Part shown: positions 8,110 through 16,872 of the stretch, one piece after another | Numbering within the stretch: the first letter of the stretch is position 1 | Layout: the number at the start of each line of letters is the position of its first letter | Assembly: GCA_964487355.1 (NCBI GenBank) | Contig: CAZAPS010000009.1 | Location: 1-53,245, forward strand | Source: JAXGYX01 sp964487355 | GTDB taxonomy: Bacteria > Bacillota > Clostridia > Saccharofermentanales > Fastidiosipilaceae | DNA: 53,245 nucleotides | Direction: 5' to 3' | Position numbers and translations under genes: made by a program | The notes under the pieces: model-generated | Databases searched by the model: none | Told to the model about the DNA's origin: nothing | Seen by the model: only the letters and a program-made list of their open reading frames with translations

Positions 8110-10572
8110 TCACTGCTTCGCGCCAAAAAACTCTTTCGCCGCGTCCACACTCGCCTTGGCATCTTTGACATAATAGTCCGCGCCGATCTCGGCGGCGTAC
8201 TCCGGTGTCAGCACCGCTCCGCCCGCCATGATTTTACAATTGTGCCCACTCTCCCTCAAGGCGTGAATGGTGCGTGCCATATTATGTAAAGTCGTGGTCA
8301 TCAGCGCGGATAGGCCGATCAAGCCGACATTCTCCTCAATCGCCTTGTCGACGACCGTTTGAATCGGAACGTTCTTACCCAAATCGATAATCCGATAACC
8401 ATAATTTTCTAAAATGACTTTAACTATATTTTTACCGATGTCGTGGACATCTCCCTCGACCGTCGCCACGATGATCGTGCCCTTGTCCATCTCAGCCTGA
8501 GACGTTGATCTCATTTTTGAGCGAATGGTCCCAAATGCTTTTTGCGCGGCATGGGCGGACTGTATCAGCTGTGGCAAAAATATCCTTCCCGTCTCGTATT
8601 CTTCCCCGACAAAATCAAGCGCCGGAATCAATACCTCATTGACAATCTCCATCATGTCAATCTTAGACGACAGGTTCTCAGTCTGTTCCGCCGCTTGCCC
8701 CGATAATCCTTTGACCACCGCCTCACGCAACAGCACACGCGCCTCAGCGGAGCCGGTCAGATCTTTTTCGAGAATGGCGGCTGACGACAAAGCTTGCTCA
8801 CTTTTCTCGGCCTTCGCGAAACGAGCGATAAAATTCGTTCCGTTTTCATCTTGCCCACTCAACAAGCGATAGCTGGCGATCGTGTCCATCATATTCTTGT
8901 CATTGGGATTGACGATCGCAAGGTTTAGGCCGGCGTCAACAGCCATCGCCAAAAACGTGCGATTGATCAGTTCGCGGTTTGGCAGACCAAATGAAATATT
9001 GCTGATTCCCAAAATCGTCTTCAGTCCAAGCTCGCCACTAACTTTGCGCACCGCTTCCAGCGTCTGTGAGGCGCCCTCGGCATGGGCGGAAACAGTCAGC
9101 GCCAGACAGTCAATCACAAGATCCTCCCGCGGAATTCCAATCTGATCACAGGCCTCCATGATGCGCCGGGCGATCGCCACTCTCTCGTCCGCGCTGTCGG
9201 GGATCCCGTGTTCGTCCAATGTGAGTCCGATAACCGCCGCGCCATAACGTTTGACGATCGGCAAAATCTTCTTTAACTCTGCTTGTTTCCCATTGACCGA
9301 ATTGACCAGCGCTTTTCCGTTATAGACCCGAAGGCCCGCTTCCAGCGCTCCCGCGTCTGAACTGTCAATCTGCAGCGGCAAAGAGGACACACTCTGAATC
9401 AACGGTATCGCTGCACGCAAAAAGCTCGCCTCATCGATCTCCGGCACACCCACATTCACATCCAAAATGTCCGCGCCGGCTTCCTCCTGCTCCAATGCGC
9501 AGCGTTGGATATGACCCATGTCCCCATCTAAAATCGCCTGCCGAAACTCGGGTTTGCCTGTCGGGTTGATTCGCTCGCCGACCGTCGAAAAACGATCGCC
9601 GTCTACAACTCGGCCAAAAGATGAGCACAAAATGTGCGAAGGTTTGGTCTCTGAGCAAACAAGCTCCCGATCCCCCAGGCGCTTCATCAGTGTCCGGACA
9701 TAAGCCGGATTCGTGCCGCAACATCCTCCAATAAAGGCCACACCCGACGCGACCAGCTTCTCGGCGGCGTTCGCGAACATAGTCGCGTCGACATCATACG
9801 CGCCGGTCGCGGGATCGGGCAAACCGGCATTCGCCTTCACAATGAGCGGCAGATCGGTATACTGTTTCAGGTCTTGTATCAACGGAAGAATTTCCTCCGG
9901 ACCCAGCGAGCAATTGATCCCGGTCGCGGTGACCCCCAAACCGTTTGCCAGCGCGGCCTGAGCCGCCGGTGTGCTGCCGGTGAAGGTTCGTCCATCTTTT
10001 TCATAGGACATCGTAAGAAAAACAGGCAGATCACTGTTTTCTTTGGCCGCCAAGACGGCCGCTTTCGCCTCATAGGGATCGGTCATCGTTTCGATCACGA
10101 TTAAATCACATCCCGCCGCCGCCCCTTCCCTGACAACCAGGGAAAAATATTCAACCGCCGTCTCAAACGCCAGTTGTCCATTTGGATGCAAGAGCTCTCC
10201 CAAAGGCCCCATGTCCAGCGCGACCAGCGGGCGATACCCGAGTGTACGCCCTTGTTCGGAAACGGAGTCCAAAAACAGCTTAACAGCCTGTTTCGCCAGC
10301 GCAATACCCAAGCCAACCACCTCGCCCACCTCCAGATTGGTATCCGCGAGCTTAAGAGTGTTGGCGCCAAACGTGTTGGCGTATATGATCCGGCTGCCGG
10401 CATTTAAATATTGTTGATGAATGTCCAAGATCAATTGAGGCTGAGTCAGGTTCAGCGATTCGGGTATTTCGCCGATTCGGATCCCGGCCTCCTGTAGCAT
10501 GGTGCCCATGGCTCCATCCAGCAAAGATACCTTATCTGATAAAAGAAGATTCTGATCAATCAATTGGTTCAT
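8110..10572 (-). CDS. metH: Cobalamin-dependent methionine synthase, without activation domain
   Basis: 820 aa, cytosolic. Domains in order: homocysteine-binding barrel (1 to about 305, zinc motif GGCCGTNP at about 282), pterin/methyl-THF-binding barrel (about 325-590, FSTVGERINPTGKPEF), cobalamin cap helices, and a B12 Rossmann domain (about 695-820) with the axial-ligand motif DVHDIG at about 709. The AdoMet-binding reactivation domain that ends the E. coli enzyme is missing; the upstream neighbour supplies it. The frame is open 23 codons further upstream, but an AAAGG box precedes the ATG at 10572 and the family begins there. It overlaps the 3' end of the reactivation gene by 17 bases. Confidence 0.93.
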   Translation of the reverse strand: MNQLIDQNLLLSDKVSLLDGAMGTMLQEAGIRIGEIPESLNLTQPQLILDIHQQYLNAGSRIIYANTFGANTLKLADTNLEVGEVVGLGIALAKQAVKLFLDSVSEQGRTLGYRPLVALDMGPLGELLHPNGQLAFETAVEYFSLVVREGAAAGCDLIVIETMTDPYEAKAAVLAAKENSDLPVFLTMSYEKDGRTFTGSTPAAQAALANGLGVTATGINCSLGPEEILPLIQDLKQYTDLPLIVKANAGLPDPATGAYDVDATMFANAAEKLVASGVAFIGGCCGTNPAYVRTLMKRLGDRELVCSETKPSHILCSSFGRVVDGDRFSTVGERINPTGKPEFRQAILDGDMGHIQRCALEQEEAGADILDVNVGVPEIDEASFLRAAIPLIQSVSSLPLQIDSSDAGALEAGLRVYNGKALVNSVNGKQAELKKILPIVKRYGAAVIGLTLDEHGIPDSADERVAIARRIMEACDQIGIPREDLVIDCLALTVSAHAEGASQTLEAVRKVSGELGLKTILGISNISFGLPNRELINRTFLAMAVDAGLNLAIVNPNDKNMMDTIASYRLLSGQDENGTNFIARFAKAEKSEQALSSAAILEKDLTGSAEARVLLREAVVKGLSGQAAEQTENLSSKIDMMEIVNEVLIPALDFVGEEYETGRIFLPQLIQSAHAAQKAFGTIRSKMRSTSQAEMDKGTIIVATVEGDVHDIGKNIVKVILENYGYRIIDLGKNVPIQTVVDKAIEENVGLIGLSALMTTTLHNMARTIHALRESGHNCKIMAGGAVLTPEYAAEIGADYYVKDAKASVDAAKEFFGAKQ

Positions 10573-11290
10573 TGGTTTTACCTTTCCCGGCTTTTTGAGA
10601 AGATCTGTAGGGGCAGTACTTGTTTTGTCCGCAAGTCTCACACATGGATGTCCGAAAGTCTGTTTCCGCTTGGCCCGCCGTCCGGGCGAGCAGCGTCACC
10701 GATTTGAGTGGTTCAAGAAAAAAAGACTTTGAGTTCACCGTCAAGCCGATGGCGCGCCCGGAATTCAACAATTCACAAATTTTTGTCTGCGCTCGAAGTG
10801 GAAACCCCGGATCACCGGGAAAATTTCCATGAGATAAATAAAGGCCCGACGCGCTGAGGCGCTCTGCCAATTCTCCCCAGATCTGATCGACAATCGTCCG
10901 CAATCCAAGCACAGCGCAACGGTCCAAAATAACGGCCTGATCGAGCCGAATGATCTCTTCCGCCCGAATCAGGCGGTCGACTTCCGCGCCCATGGTCGCC
11001 GCGAGAAGCAAAATCGGCCTCTTCGTCGAGCGCCGCTCGATCGCCATGGCGCTTGGACAAAGATCAAGATCCAGCTCGCTTCGATCGACCAGCCGGTAGA
11101 CACAGGCCGGTTTGGCAACCTCCTTCAGGCGCGATAACTGTTCTTGAACCTGAGCGTCGATCGTGTCATTCGGAAGGTGACGCGAAGTCGCGCGCAAAGT
11201 GCCGCTGACCATCGCCGGATTCAAATCCGGAAAAGTTGGCCAAAGACGGGTCGGTCTGTCCGGCCAGAGTTTGGGAGTGGTGTTCGTCAT
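10556..11290 (-). CDS. Methionine synthase reactivation protein (stand-alone activation domain)
   Basis: 244 aa. It resembles the AdoMet-binding activation domain of MetH: the region GLYLSHGNFPGDPGFPL followed by LEPLKSVT corresponds to the family's RxSPGYGDxPL...PLKSV core. The C-terminus has a small Cys cluster, CETCGQNKYCPYR, common in stand-alone versions. The expected job is binding AdoMet and remethylating oxidised cob(II)alamin on the truncated MetH encoded immediately downstream, with a 17-base overlap. The first half is more diverged. The RxS-PGYGD core is altered (SHGNFPGDPG), so AdoMet binding is inferred from position more than from exact residues. Confidence 0.8.
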   Translation of the reverse strand: MTNTTPKLWPDRPTRLWPTFPDLNPAMVSGTLRATSRHLPNDTIDAQVQEQLSRLKEVAKPACVYRLVDRSELDLDLCPSAMAIERRSTKRPILLLAATMGAEVDRLIRAEEIIRLDQAVILDRCAVLGLRTIVDQIWGELAERLSASGLYLSHGNFPGDPGFPLRAQTKICELLNSGRAIGLTVNSKSFFLEPLKSVTLLARTAGQAETDFRTSMCETCGQNKYCPYRSSQKAGKGKTNEPID

Positions 11291-11338
11291 TTTCTCTCCG
11301 TTGAGATCTACTGTTTGGTGGTTTTGAGTTTGACTGGC

Positions 11339-12235
11339 CTATGCTTCACTAATCAGCATCTTTTGACCAAATCGTTCAATTCTAATTTGGTTGTTTCGTT
11401 CCATTTCAGCCAAATCATTTTGTAGCGCGGAGGGTTCGTAACCCAAGGCCTGAATAAGTTCCTCATCCGCGGCGTTGCCATATCGACTCAAAAAACGTAA
11501 AACTTCTCGTGTGTTGGCAATGGGTTTTTGGGGTGTCAGCCTGCCGCCGGTCATCTTGTCAATTACCTCGACCAGAGCGTCCCATGTTTGGACACCTTCC
11601 AACACAGTCGTGTTTTCAGCATGATCGCGCACGATCCATGTGGGAAATACCTGCACATTGAAATCGATCGCGTTCTGCACATCATTGCGAAAGACACGTC
11701 CGGCCGAGCCGTCTTTTATCGCCATGACAAAAGCGCCGATGTCCAACCCGCACTGTTCAGCCAGTTCAATCTGCACCGACAGTCGATTCACTTTTTCACC
11801 GTATAAATAAATGCCTTCACGCAACCTGCGATTCATGCGGTCGCCTTGCAAATCACCTTGCAGACCGGCCGCGCCAACCGCCTCACAAATCGGCCAGCCT
11901 GACGGATTTTCTTCGTCGAACAGCGTGAATTTCGCGGCGTCAACCGGCATGCCATGTTTTTCAACCGACCTTTCCCAATAGCGTGCCAGCGTTTGATTCA
12001 GCGCCTCTATCTGACCCAGACCCTCCAGCCCTTTTCGAGGTTCCATCGTCTCACGTATGTCAGGAACCATGCCGCCCATCCAGTCATCCATCTGTATCGA
12101 GTCGCCAAAACGCCAACCCAATGTCCGCAGCAACGGATAGGATCCCCAGCACCACACACACAGCGGATCGGTCACAGTCACGATTTGCAAAACGGGTCCT
12201 TCCACCATATGTTGACTTTTAAAATCACCGCTCAT
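11339..12235 (-). CDS. DsbA-family thioredoxin-fold oxidoreductase with C-terminal extension
   Basis: 298 aa, no signal peptide, so probably cytosolic. The thioredoxin-fold active site is CVWC at residues 26-29, in the context DPLCVWCWG shared by FrnE/YjbH-like DsbA proteins; the cis-Pro loop appears as QVFPTWIV (about 196). The last 75 residues add a helical segment (REVLRFLSRYGNAADEELIQ...) resembling a winged helix. GGAG precedes the ATG at 12235. It lies 48 bases before the methionine synthase reactivation gene on the same strand, so it may keep thiols of that pathway reduced; this is only suggested by position. Confidence 0.8.
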   Translation of the reverse strand: MSGDFKSQHMVEGPVLQIVTVTDPLCVWCWGSYPLLRTLGWRFGDSIQMDDWMGGMVPDIRETMEPRKGLEGLGQIEALNQTLARYWERSVEKHGMPVDAAKFTLFDEENPSGWPICEAVGAAGLQGDLQGDRMNRRLREGIYLYGEKVNRLSVQIELAEQCGLDIGAFVMAIKDGSAGRVFRNDVQNAIDFNVQVFPTWIVRDHAENTTVLEGVQTWDALVEVIDKMTGGRLTPQKPIANTREVLRFLSRYGNAADEELIQALGYEPSALQNDLAEMERNNQIRIERFGQKMLISEA

Positions 12236-12336
12236 TTAAACGCTCCAATTTCTATTTCGAACACAAAGGGCAAGTGAAGGATAATGAAGATTCGTTCAGT
12301 CAGTCGTCCGTGTTCCGAAGGTTTGTGATGTCAAAA

Positions 12337-14187
12337 CTAATTACTCAAAGAACTGTGATCTTCAGCCAGTTCGACCGGTGAGTATCCACGCAAACTCCAG
12401 TGAGGAGTGTGGTTGGTGAAATCGATCAAGGCACGAAGCAAATCGTCAGCGGATCGCCGGCTGTCGAGGCGCACGCCATAGGTCCTCACCTCTTCAAGAA
12501 TTGACTCAGGTGAGACGTCCGCCACCACCGCGGTCGTGATCATATATAAAATATCCGTTTCCAAATGCTCGGTCTCCGGCGATAACACTTCCTGAATGGA
12601 TTTTACCATGTTTTGATAAAGACGATTTTCGGGATCAAAGACCGTCTCTGCGTAAGTGTTCATGATATGGGCGTCAATCGGCCGAAACTCACGCTTAAGA
12701 TTCTCTCCCTGATCCCACAGGGTTTTGGCGGCGGTCAGAGAAAGGTCTCGATTGCGCATAAACGACTCTTCATAAAGAAAGTGTTCACCATTCCCATATA
12801 CCCGCATCGCCTCCAGAAGCTTACCGCGGATTTCAGCCGGTGTGCGATCTTCAAAATACTTGACAAAAATACTCAACGCCTGCTGTTCATATTCCTCAAT
12901 GGTGAAAACACCATACACATTGCTCATCAATTTAAGCAACATCCACAATCTCACATTTCCTGAATAGTCCATGATCCGTTTCTCAATCGAATGTTGAGCC
13001 ACGATTTTAATTAGCTCCGGAGGCAAAAACACACGTACTCCGCCATGTCGATGGTAACCAAACAAATATCCGCTCTGCAGCAACGTTTCCAGTTCCGCGT
13101 AATCCGAAACATTGCGCAACTCTCCATTCAACGTGGACAACCGGATCATCAGGCTGTATTTTTCGCTGTCAAAATAATATAAGTCACGTTCGAAGCATAC
13201 GAGTATCTCTTGTTCCAACGCTAGAACCCAGTCGTCATGACTCACGAATTTTTCAGTACCGGTCACCTGATGCCGGCTTGCGAACGACTGAAGTAGGGGA
13301 AGTGGTAGGTCGCGCAGAATATCCGTTAGCCCCGGTTTGAAGGGGCCTGTCAGTAAAAAAGGATTTTGTTCCATATGAGCGCGAAACATCGCTCCGCTGT
13401 TGACGGATGCCAGCTGTCTGGTGGTCGCCAGACCTTCAATTCCGGTTGTTTTGGCCGCCATTTCCTCATTCACACCGGTATCAACCGGTAAAAATTCGAA
13501 ATAATCATCCGGACCGGCCGCGCGCACCGCGCTGAAATCCGGCCTCCAGCTCAGCAGCTCCGCCGCGGTTCGTCCACCGATCCTCTCCACATCAGCCTTG
13601 AAATTAGGCTGTTCACGTTCTTCTTTCATCAGCGACCTGATATATGGTTTTTGAAACTGCATGCCACGCATATATCGATCCAGAGCGTGAATTCTCGCAT
13701 TTTCGCGCGAACCGTAAAACTTCATCAATCGTTCTTGCAAGGTTTGCTCATCCAGCTCACTGCCAACCCGTAGCAAAGAATCGGCAAACGTGTCTCGCAG
13801 GTCGACCTCCGGCGGAAAACTTCTGGCCAGCCAGCGCCGGTTCCACGGATATGTCTCCAATCTGTCGTAGAGTGGTTTTTGTAGCTCCTCATAGCGCACA
13901 CCATCCTCACTTAACCGATTTTCGAGTTCTTGCATGGCGGCGAACAGGTCCGGATCATAATCCAGCCAAAAGTTGCAATTCCCGGCGATCAGGCTTGAGG
14001 CATGGGCCAGCAGACCTTCACCATATTTCTCAAACGCTTCGGGCAGCTCATCGGCGATGGCTTCGCAAATCGTCAAAGCGACGCCTTCCATTCTCAAATT
14101 TTCATAATTACGCCAAAACGCTTTAATCGCTTGCACTGTCTTTTCTTTTTTCGCAGACAGTCGGCTGACCGCGGACTCAGATGCCAT
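12337..14187 (-). CDS. Uncharacterised 616-aa cytosolic protein
   Basis: No recognised domain, signal peptide or membrane segment. The sequence is acidic and mostly helical. One internal segment (LLQSGYLFGYHRHGGVRVFLPPELI) looks like a winged-helix wing, and the C-terminus ends in a compact motif NHTPHWSLRGYSPVEL that resembles the N-T-x-x-W-x-x-x-G-x-T-P-x-E-L tail of several uncharacterised Firmicutes proteins. The frame is open 44 codons upstream, but that stretch runs into the rpiA terminator; GGGAG lies 7 bases before the ATG at 14187, which is preferred. It probably forms its own transcription unit or reads through to the DsbA-like gene 101 bases on. Confidence 0.65.
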   Translation of the reverse strand: MASESAVSRLSAKKEKTVQAIKAFWRNYENLRMEGVALTICEAIADELPEAFEKYGEGLLAHASSLIAGNCNFWLDYDPDLFAAMQELENRLSEDGVRYEELQKPLYDRLETYPWNRRWLARSFPPEVDLRDTFADSLLRVGSELDEQTLQERLMKFYGSRENARIHALDRYMRGMQFQKPYIRSLMKEEREQPNFKADVERIGGRTAAELLSWRPDFSAVRAAGPDDYFEFLPVDTGVNEEMAAKTTGIEGLATTRQLASVNSGAMFRAHMEQNPFLLTGPFKPGLTDILRDLPLPLLQSFASRHQVTGTEKFVSHDDWVLALEQEILVCFERDLYYFDSEKYSLMIRLSTLNGELRNVSDYAELETLLQSGYLFGYHRHGGVRVFLPPELIKIVAQHSIEKRIMDYSGNVRLWMLLKLMSNVYGVFTIEEYEQQALSIFVKYFEDRTPAEIRGKLLEAMRVYGNGEHFLYEESFMRNRDLSLTAAKTLWDQGENLKREFRPIDAHIMNTYAETVFDPENRLYQNMVKSIQEVLSPETEHLETDILYMITTAVVADVSPESILEEVRTYGVRLDSRRSADDLLRALIDFTNHTPHWSLRGYSPVELAEDHSSLSN

Positions 14188-14199
14188 ATTATTTCTCCC

Positions 14200-14232
14200 T
14201 AAAAAAGTGAAGGGAGGATGACCCTCCCTTTC
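14200..14232 (-). terminator. Rho-independent terminator of rpiA
   Basis: On the minus strand AAGGGAGG and CCTCCCTT form an 8-bp stem (loop GTCAT), followed by CAC and six T. The T-run directly abuts the ribosome binding site of the 616-aa gene. Confidence 0.8.
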
Positions 14233-14252
14233 TATAACAGTCATGGTGTCGA

Positions 14253-14945
14253 TCAGGCCTTGTTTGGATTTTCGACCACCTTCGCTCCATCCTGTGTGCC
14301 GATGCAACAGCGGTCGCACATGTTAAGAAACAGACCGGTTTCCAACACACCCACCACACTCGCGAGTTTTCCTTTAACCGATTCGATATCCATCGGAGCC
14401 GAAAGCTGCAGATCCGCGATGTAGTTGCCGTTGTCGGTCACAAATGGCTGGCCATCGCGCATTCTCAAGACCGGTTTCAATTCAAGCTCCGCCAATTGAT
14501 TCAATATATGACGGCTGCCGTAAATCAGGATTTCCACCGGTAGCGCGAAATCGCCGATCGCCTCGACCGGTTTTTGCTCATCCATGATCCAGATGACTTC
14601 CTTTGCCAGCCTGGCCACGATTTTTTCGCGGAACAGCGCGCCTCCACCGCCTTTAATCGCGTTGAACGCGTGATCAATCTCGTCAACTCCGTCAATCGCC
14701 AAGTCGATGTGGTCCACGTCGTCAATATCCAAAATCTCGACACCGTTCTCGACAGCGATCTCGGCTGTTTGTTTGGAAGTGGCGACCGCCTTCAGTTGAT
14801 AGCCCTCTTTCACCAGCTCGCCCGCGCGAATGATGGCATAGTACGCGGTGGAGCCGGTCCCAAGACCAAGAATCATTCCATCCTTGATGTACTCAGCCGC
14901 CTTGTAGCCCGCATTTTTCTTTTCCAATTCTTTTCCCGTCAGCAT
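14253..14945 (-). CDS. rpiA: Ribose-5-phosphate isomerase A
   Basis: 230 aa, cytosolic; interconverts ribose 5-phosphate and ribulose 5-phosphate in the non-oxidative pentose phosphate pathway. Diagnostic motifs are LGLGTGSTAYY (about 26-36), AIDGVDEID with the catalytic-site acids, and KGGGGALFREKIV. Near the C-terminus a Cys-rich NMCDRCCIGTQDG appears where the family usually has a GxF...A segment. Length is normal. Two ATGs are possible; GGAG stands 8 bases before the one at 14945 and only 2 before the one at 14951, so the shorter start is chosen. Confidence 0.95.
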   Translation of the reverse strand: MLTGKELEKKNAGYKAAEYIKDGMILGLGTGSTAYYAIIRAGELVKEGYQLKAVATSKQTAEIAVENGVEILDIDDVDHIDLAIDGVDEIDHAFNAIKGGGGALFREKIVARLAKEVIWIMDEQKPVEAIGDFALPVEILIYGSRHILNQLAELELKPVLRMRDGQPFVTDNGNYIADLQLSAPMDIESVKGKLASVVGVLETGLFLNMCDRCCIGTQDGAKVVENPNKA

Positions 14946-15066
14946 GCTCATCTCTCCAATTGCCGTTTTGATGTCGTCTTTTGCCCGACCCGTCCGCGAT
15001 CATCGATTATCCCGTTTAGCTGGTAAAAATCCATCGGCTTCGCGCCTCTGACAGACGGGATATCAC

Positions 15067-16872
15067 TCATAAAATAATAACCTCAATCGAGGATGTTTGT
15101 CCAGAACACCAGTTAGCCAACCGCGCCGATTCACTAAAGATCAGCAGCTGTCTTTCAGTGTTTTCGGCAAAGTCGAGCAAAGCCTCCAGCGTCAGAGTCA
15201 ATCTCTTGTCGTCCCAGCCTCCAAATGGCGCGTCCAGCAACAAAGGAAGTGTTTGAGCGGCGGACAAGGACTCGGCCAGTGCCATGCGCAAAGCGAGGTA
15301 TGCCTGTTGCGCGGTGCCCGCGCTAAGATGCCCTTCTTCCACAAAAGATGGTGTCGCGGGCTGATCCAAGGTGACGCGCAACAGAAGATCCGCGTCAACC
15401 CGTCCGTCAGTCACGGTTCCGGCGGTGAAGATCGGCAACCAGTGCCTGAGCCTGGCGGCCAACCGAGGATTTGCGCTCTCACGAAACTCATCGGCGGCCT
15501 GTCTGACTCTGTCCATCGTCTGTTCCAGATAATCATAGCGTTCCGACAACGCCTGCCTACGGCGGCGCTCTCGCGCCACTTGCGCCTCCAGCTTCGCGGC
15601 GTCGATTTCTCCGGTTCGCAAAACTTCCAACTGCCCCGACAGATAATCAACCCGGCTATTTAACTTGTCAACCTGTCGACGTCGATCGTCCGCTTGCTCA
15701 CGCAGCTTGTGATAGTTCGCCGGATCCAGCTTAGGATCGTCCGGGCTGATGCCGGACTGCTCTCGCCAGACTCGAATTTGCTCTAACAAGTCATCGTAAG
15801 AATCTTCCAGCCTCCCACGCCGTCCATTTCCATTTGATGCCTCGACAGTAAGACCTCGTCTTTTGAACTTGTCGCTAAAGGCTCCAATCAAAAGTGCCAG
15901 ACCCAAACCGGACAACACGTAAATCCCCGGATTGATAAAATAACCTCCGAACACTCCCAAGACGACAAATAAAAGCCCTACGCTCAATCTGCCATAAGAA
16001 AAAAAATTACCTGTGGACACGGAGTCGTTCAACGGGTGTGATCCCCCCGGCTGTGAATCAAGCCGGTCTGACAGCAACAACCGGATTTCCGACAGACGTC
16101 GAATCAGCCGAGCGCCTTCCAGCTGATGTTCAACTGAGATCATTGATCGTTTCACCTCGGCCTGCCATTCCATGGTCTCTTGTAGTTCTCGCTGAAGCAG
16201 TGTGATTTGTCTCTCCGCTTCCGCCGCTTTTGACCAATTCAACTCCATCTCGGCTAAATTTTTATCGATTTCGGGCAACAAACCCTTCGTTCCTGAAGGC
16301 GACCGCAGCTCAGTTGCCTGACCTCGCAGAAGGTCCAATACCTGGCGAACCGTGATGGTTTGGCTGTCTGTCGCTGAAATCGCGACCTCGCCCAGCAACG
16401 CGTTTTCAATCTCACCCTTCCGATCCTTGTCCATGCTGGGCCGCGTATTTCCTGATGAAATAAACACGGTATTTAAAAAAACTTGAGGAGCGATGTCCAA
16501 GATCTCGCGACCGGGTTGATCCGGATTTCGTAAAAATAACTGCTCTCCGGTTTCGAGAATCCAGACAAGACACCGGTCCTCACTTTTTTTTCCGCCAAAA
16601 CTGCGTTCTATCCGATATGTGTGACCGCCGTGTCTGATATCCAGGCTGCCGCCCATCTCATTTTCACCCCACGGCATGTATCGCAATCGGGCATTTGTCT
16701 CCGCCGATCGGCCCGCGGGTCCCAATCCGTATAAAATGGAATAGAGAAACGTCATCAACGTGCTCTTTCCCGAACCATTCTCTCCAAATATCAAGGTCAT
16801 CCGTCCCGGGTGCTCGATCAAAAGATCACGCAGACATCCGAATCGTCGCACTTCAATCCGCTCGATACGCAA
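15067..16872 (-). CDS. SbcC/YhaN-like AAA ATPase with a transmembrane hairpin in the coiled coil
   Basis: 601 aa. Rad50/SbcC-type ATPase: Walker A GENGSGKST at 30-38, ABC signature LSAGTAQQAYLALRMAL near 516, Walker B and D-loop LPLLLDAPFGGWDDKR near 545. Two coiled-coil arms (about 180-285 and 345-460) flank a hydrophobic hairpin at about 291-330 (GLLFVVLGVFGGYFINPG, then VLSGLGLALLIGAF). There is no CxxC zinc hook, so the apex appears to sit in the membrane. This is much shorter than true SbcC (about 1000 aa). It directly follows the SbcD/YhaO-like nuclease gene (stop at 16873), with which it should form the nuclease complex. Confidence 0.85.
   Translation of the reverse strand: MRIERIEVRRFGCLRDLLIEHPGRMTLIFGENGSGKSTLMTFLYSILYGLGPAGRSAETNARLRYMPWGENEMGGSLDIRHGGHTYRIERSFGGKKSEDRCLVWILETGEQLFLRNPDQPGREILDIAPQVFLNTVFISSGNTRPSMDKDRKGEIENALLGEVAISATDSQTITVRQVLDLLRGQATELRSPSGTKGLLPEIDKNLAEMELNWSKAAEAERQITLLQRELQETMEWQAEVKRSMISVEHQLEGARLIRRLSEIRLLLSDRLDSQPGGSHPLNDSVSTGNFFSYGRLSVGLLFVVLGVFGGYFINPGIYVLSGLGLALLIGAFSDKFKRRGLTVEASNGNGRRGRLEDSYDDLLEQIRVWREQSGISPDDPKLDPANYHKLREQADDRRRQVDKLNSRVDYLSGQLEVLRTGEIDAAKLEAQVARERRRRQALSERYDYLEQTMDRVRQAADEFRESANPRLAARLRHWLPIFTAGTVTDGRVDADLLLRVTLDQPATPSFVEEGHLSAGTAQQAYLALRMALAESLSAAQTLPLLLDAPFGGWDDKRLTLTLEALLDFAENTERQLLIFSESARLANWCSGQTSSIEVIIL

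Noticed and set aside
10572..12337. SAM or cobalamin riboswitch upstream of the methionine genes
   Set aside because: The gaps (48 and 101 bases) are too short, and no conserved SAM-I or B12-box sequence is visible.
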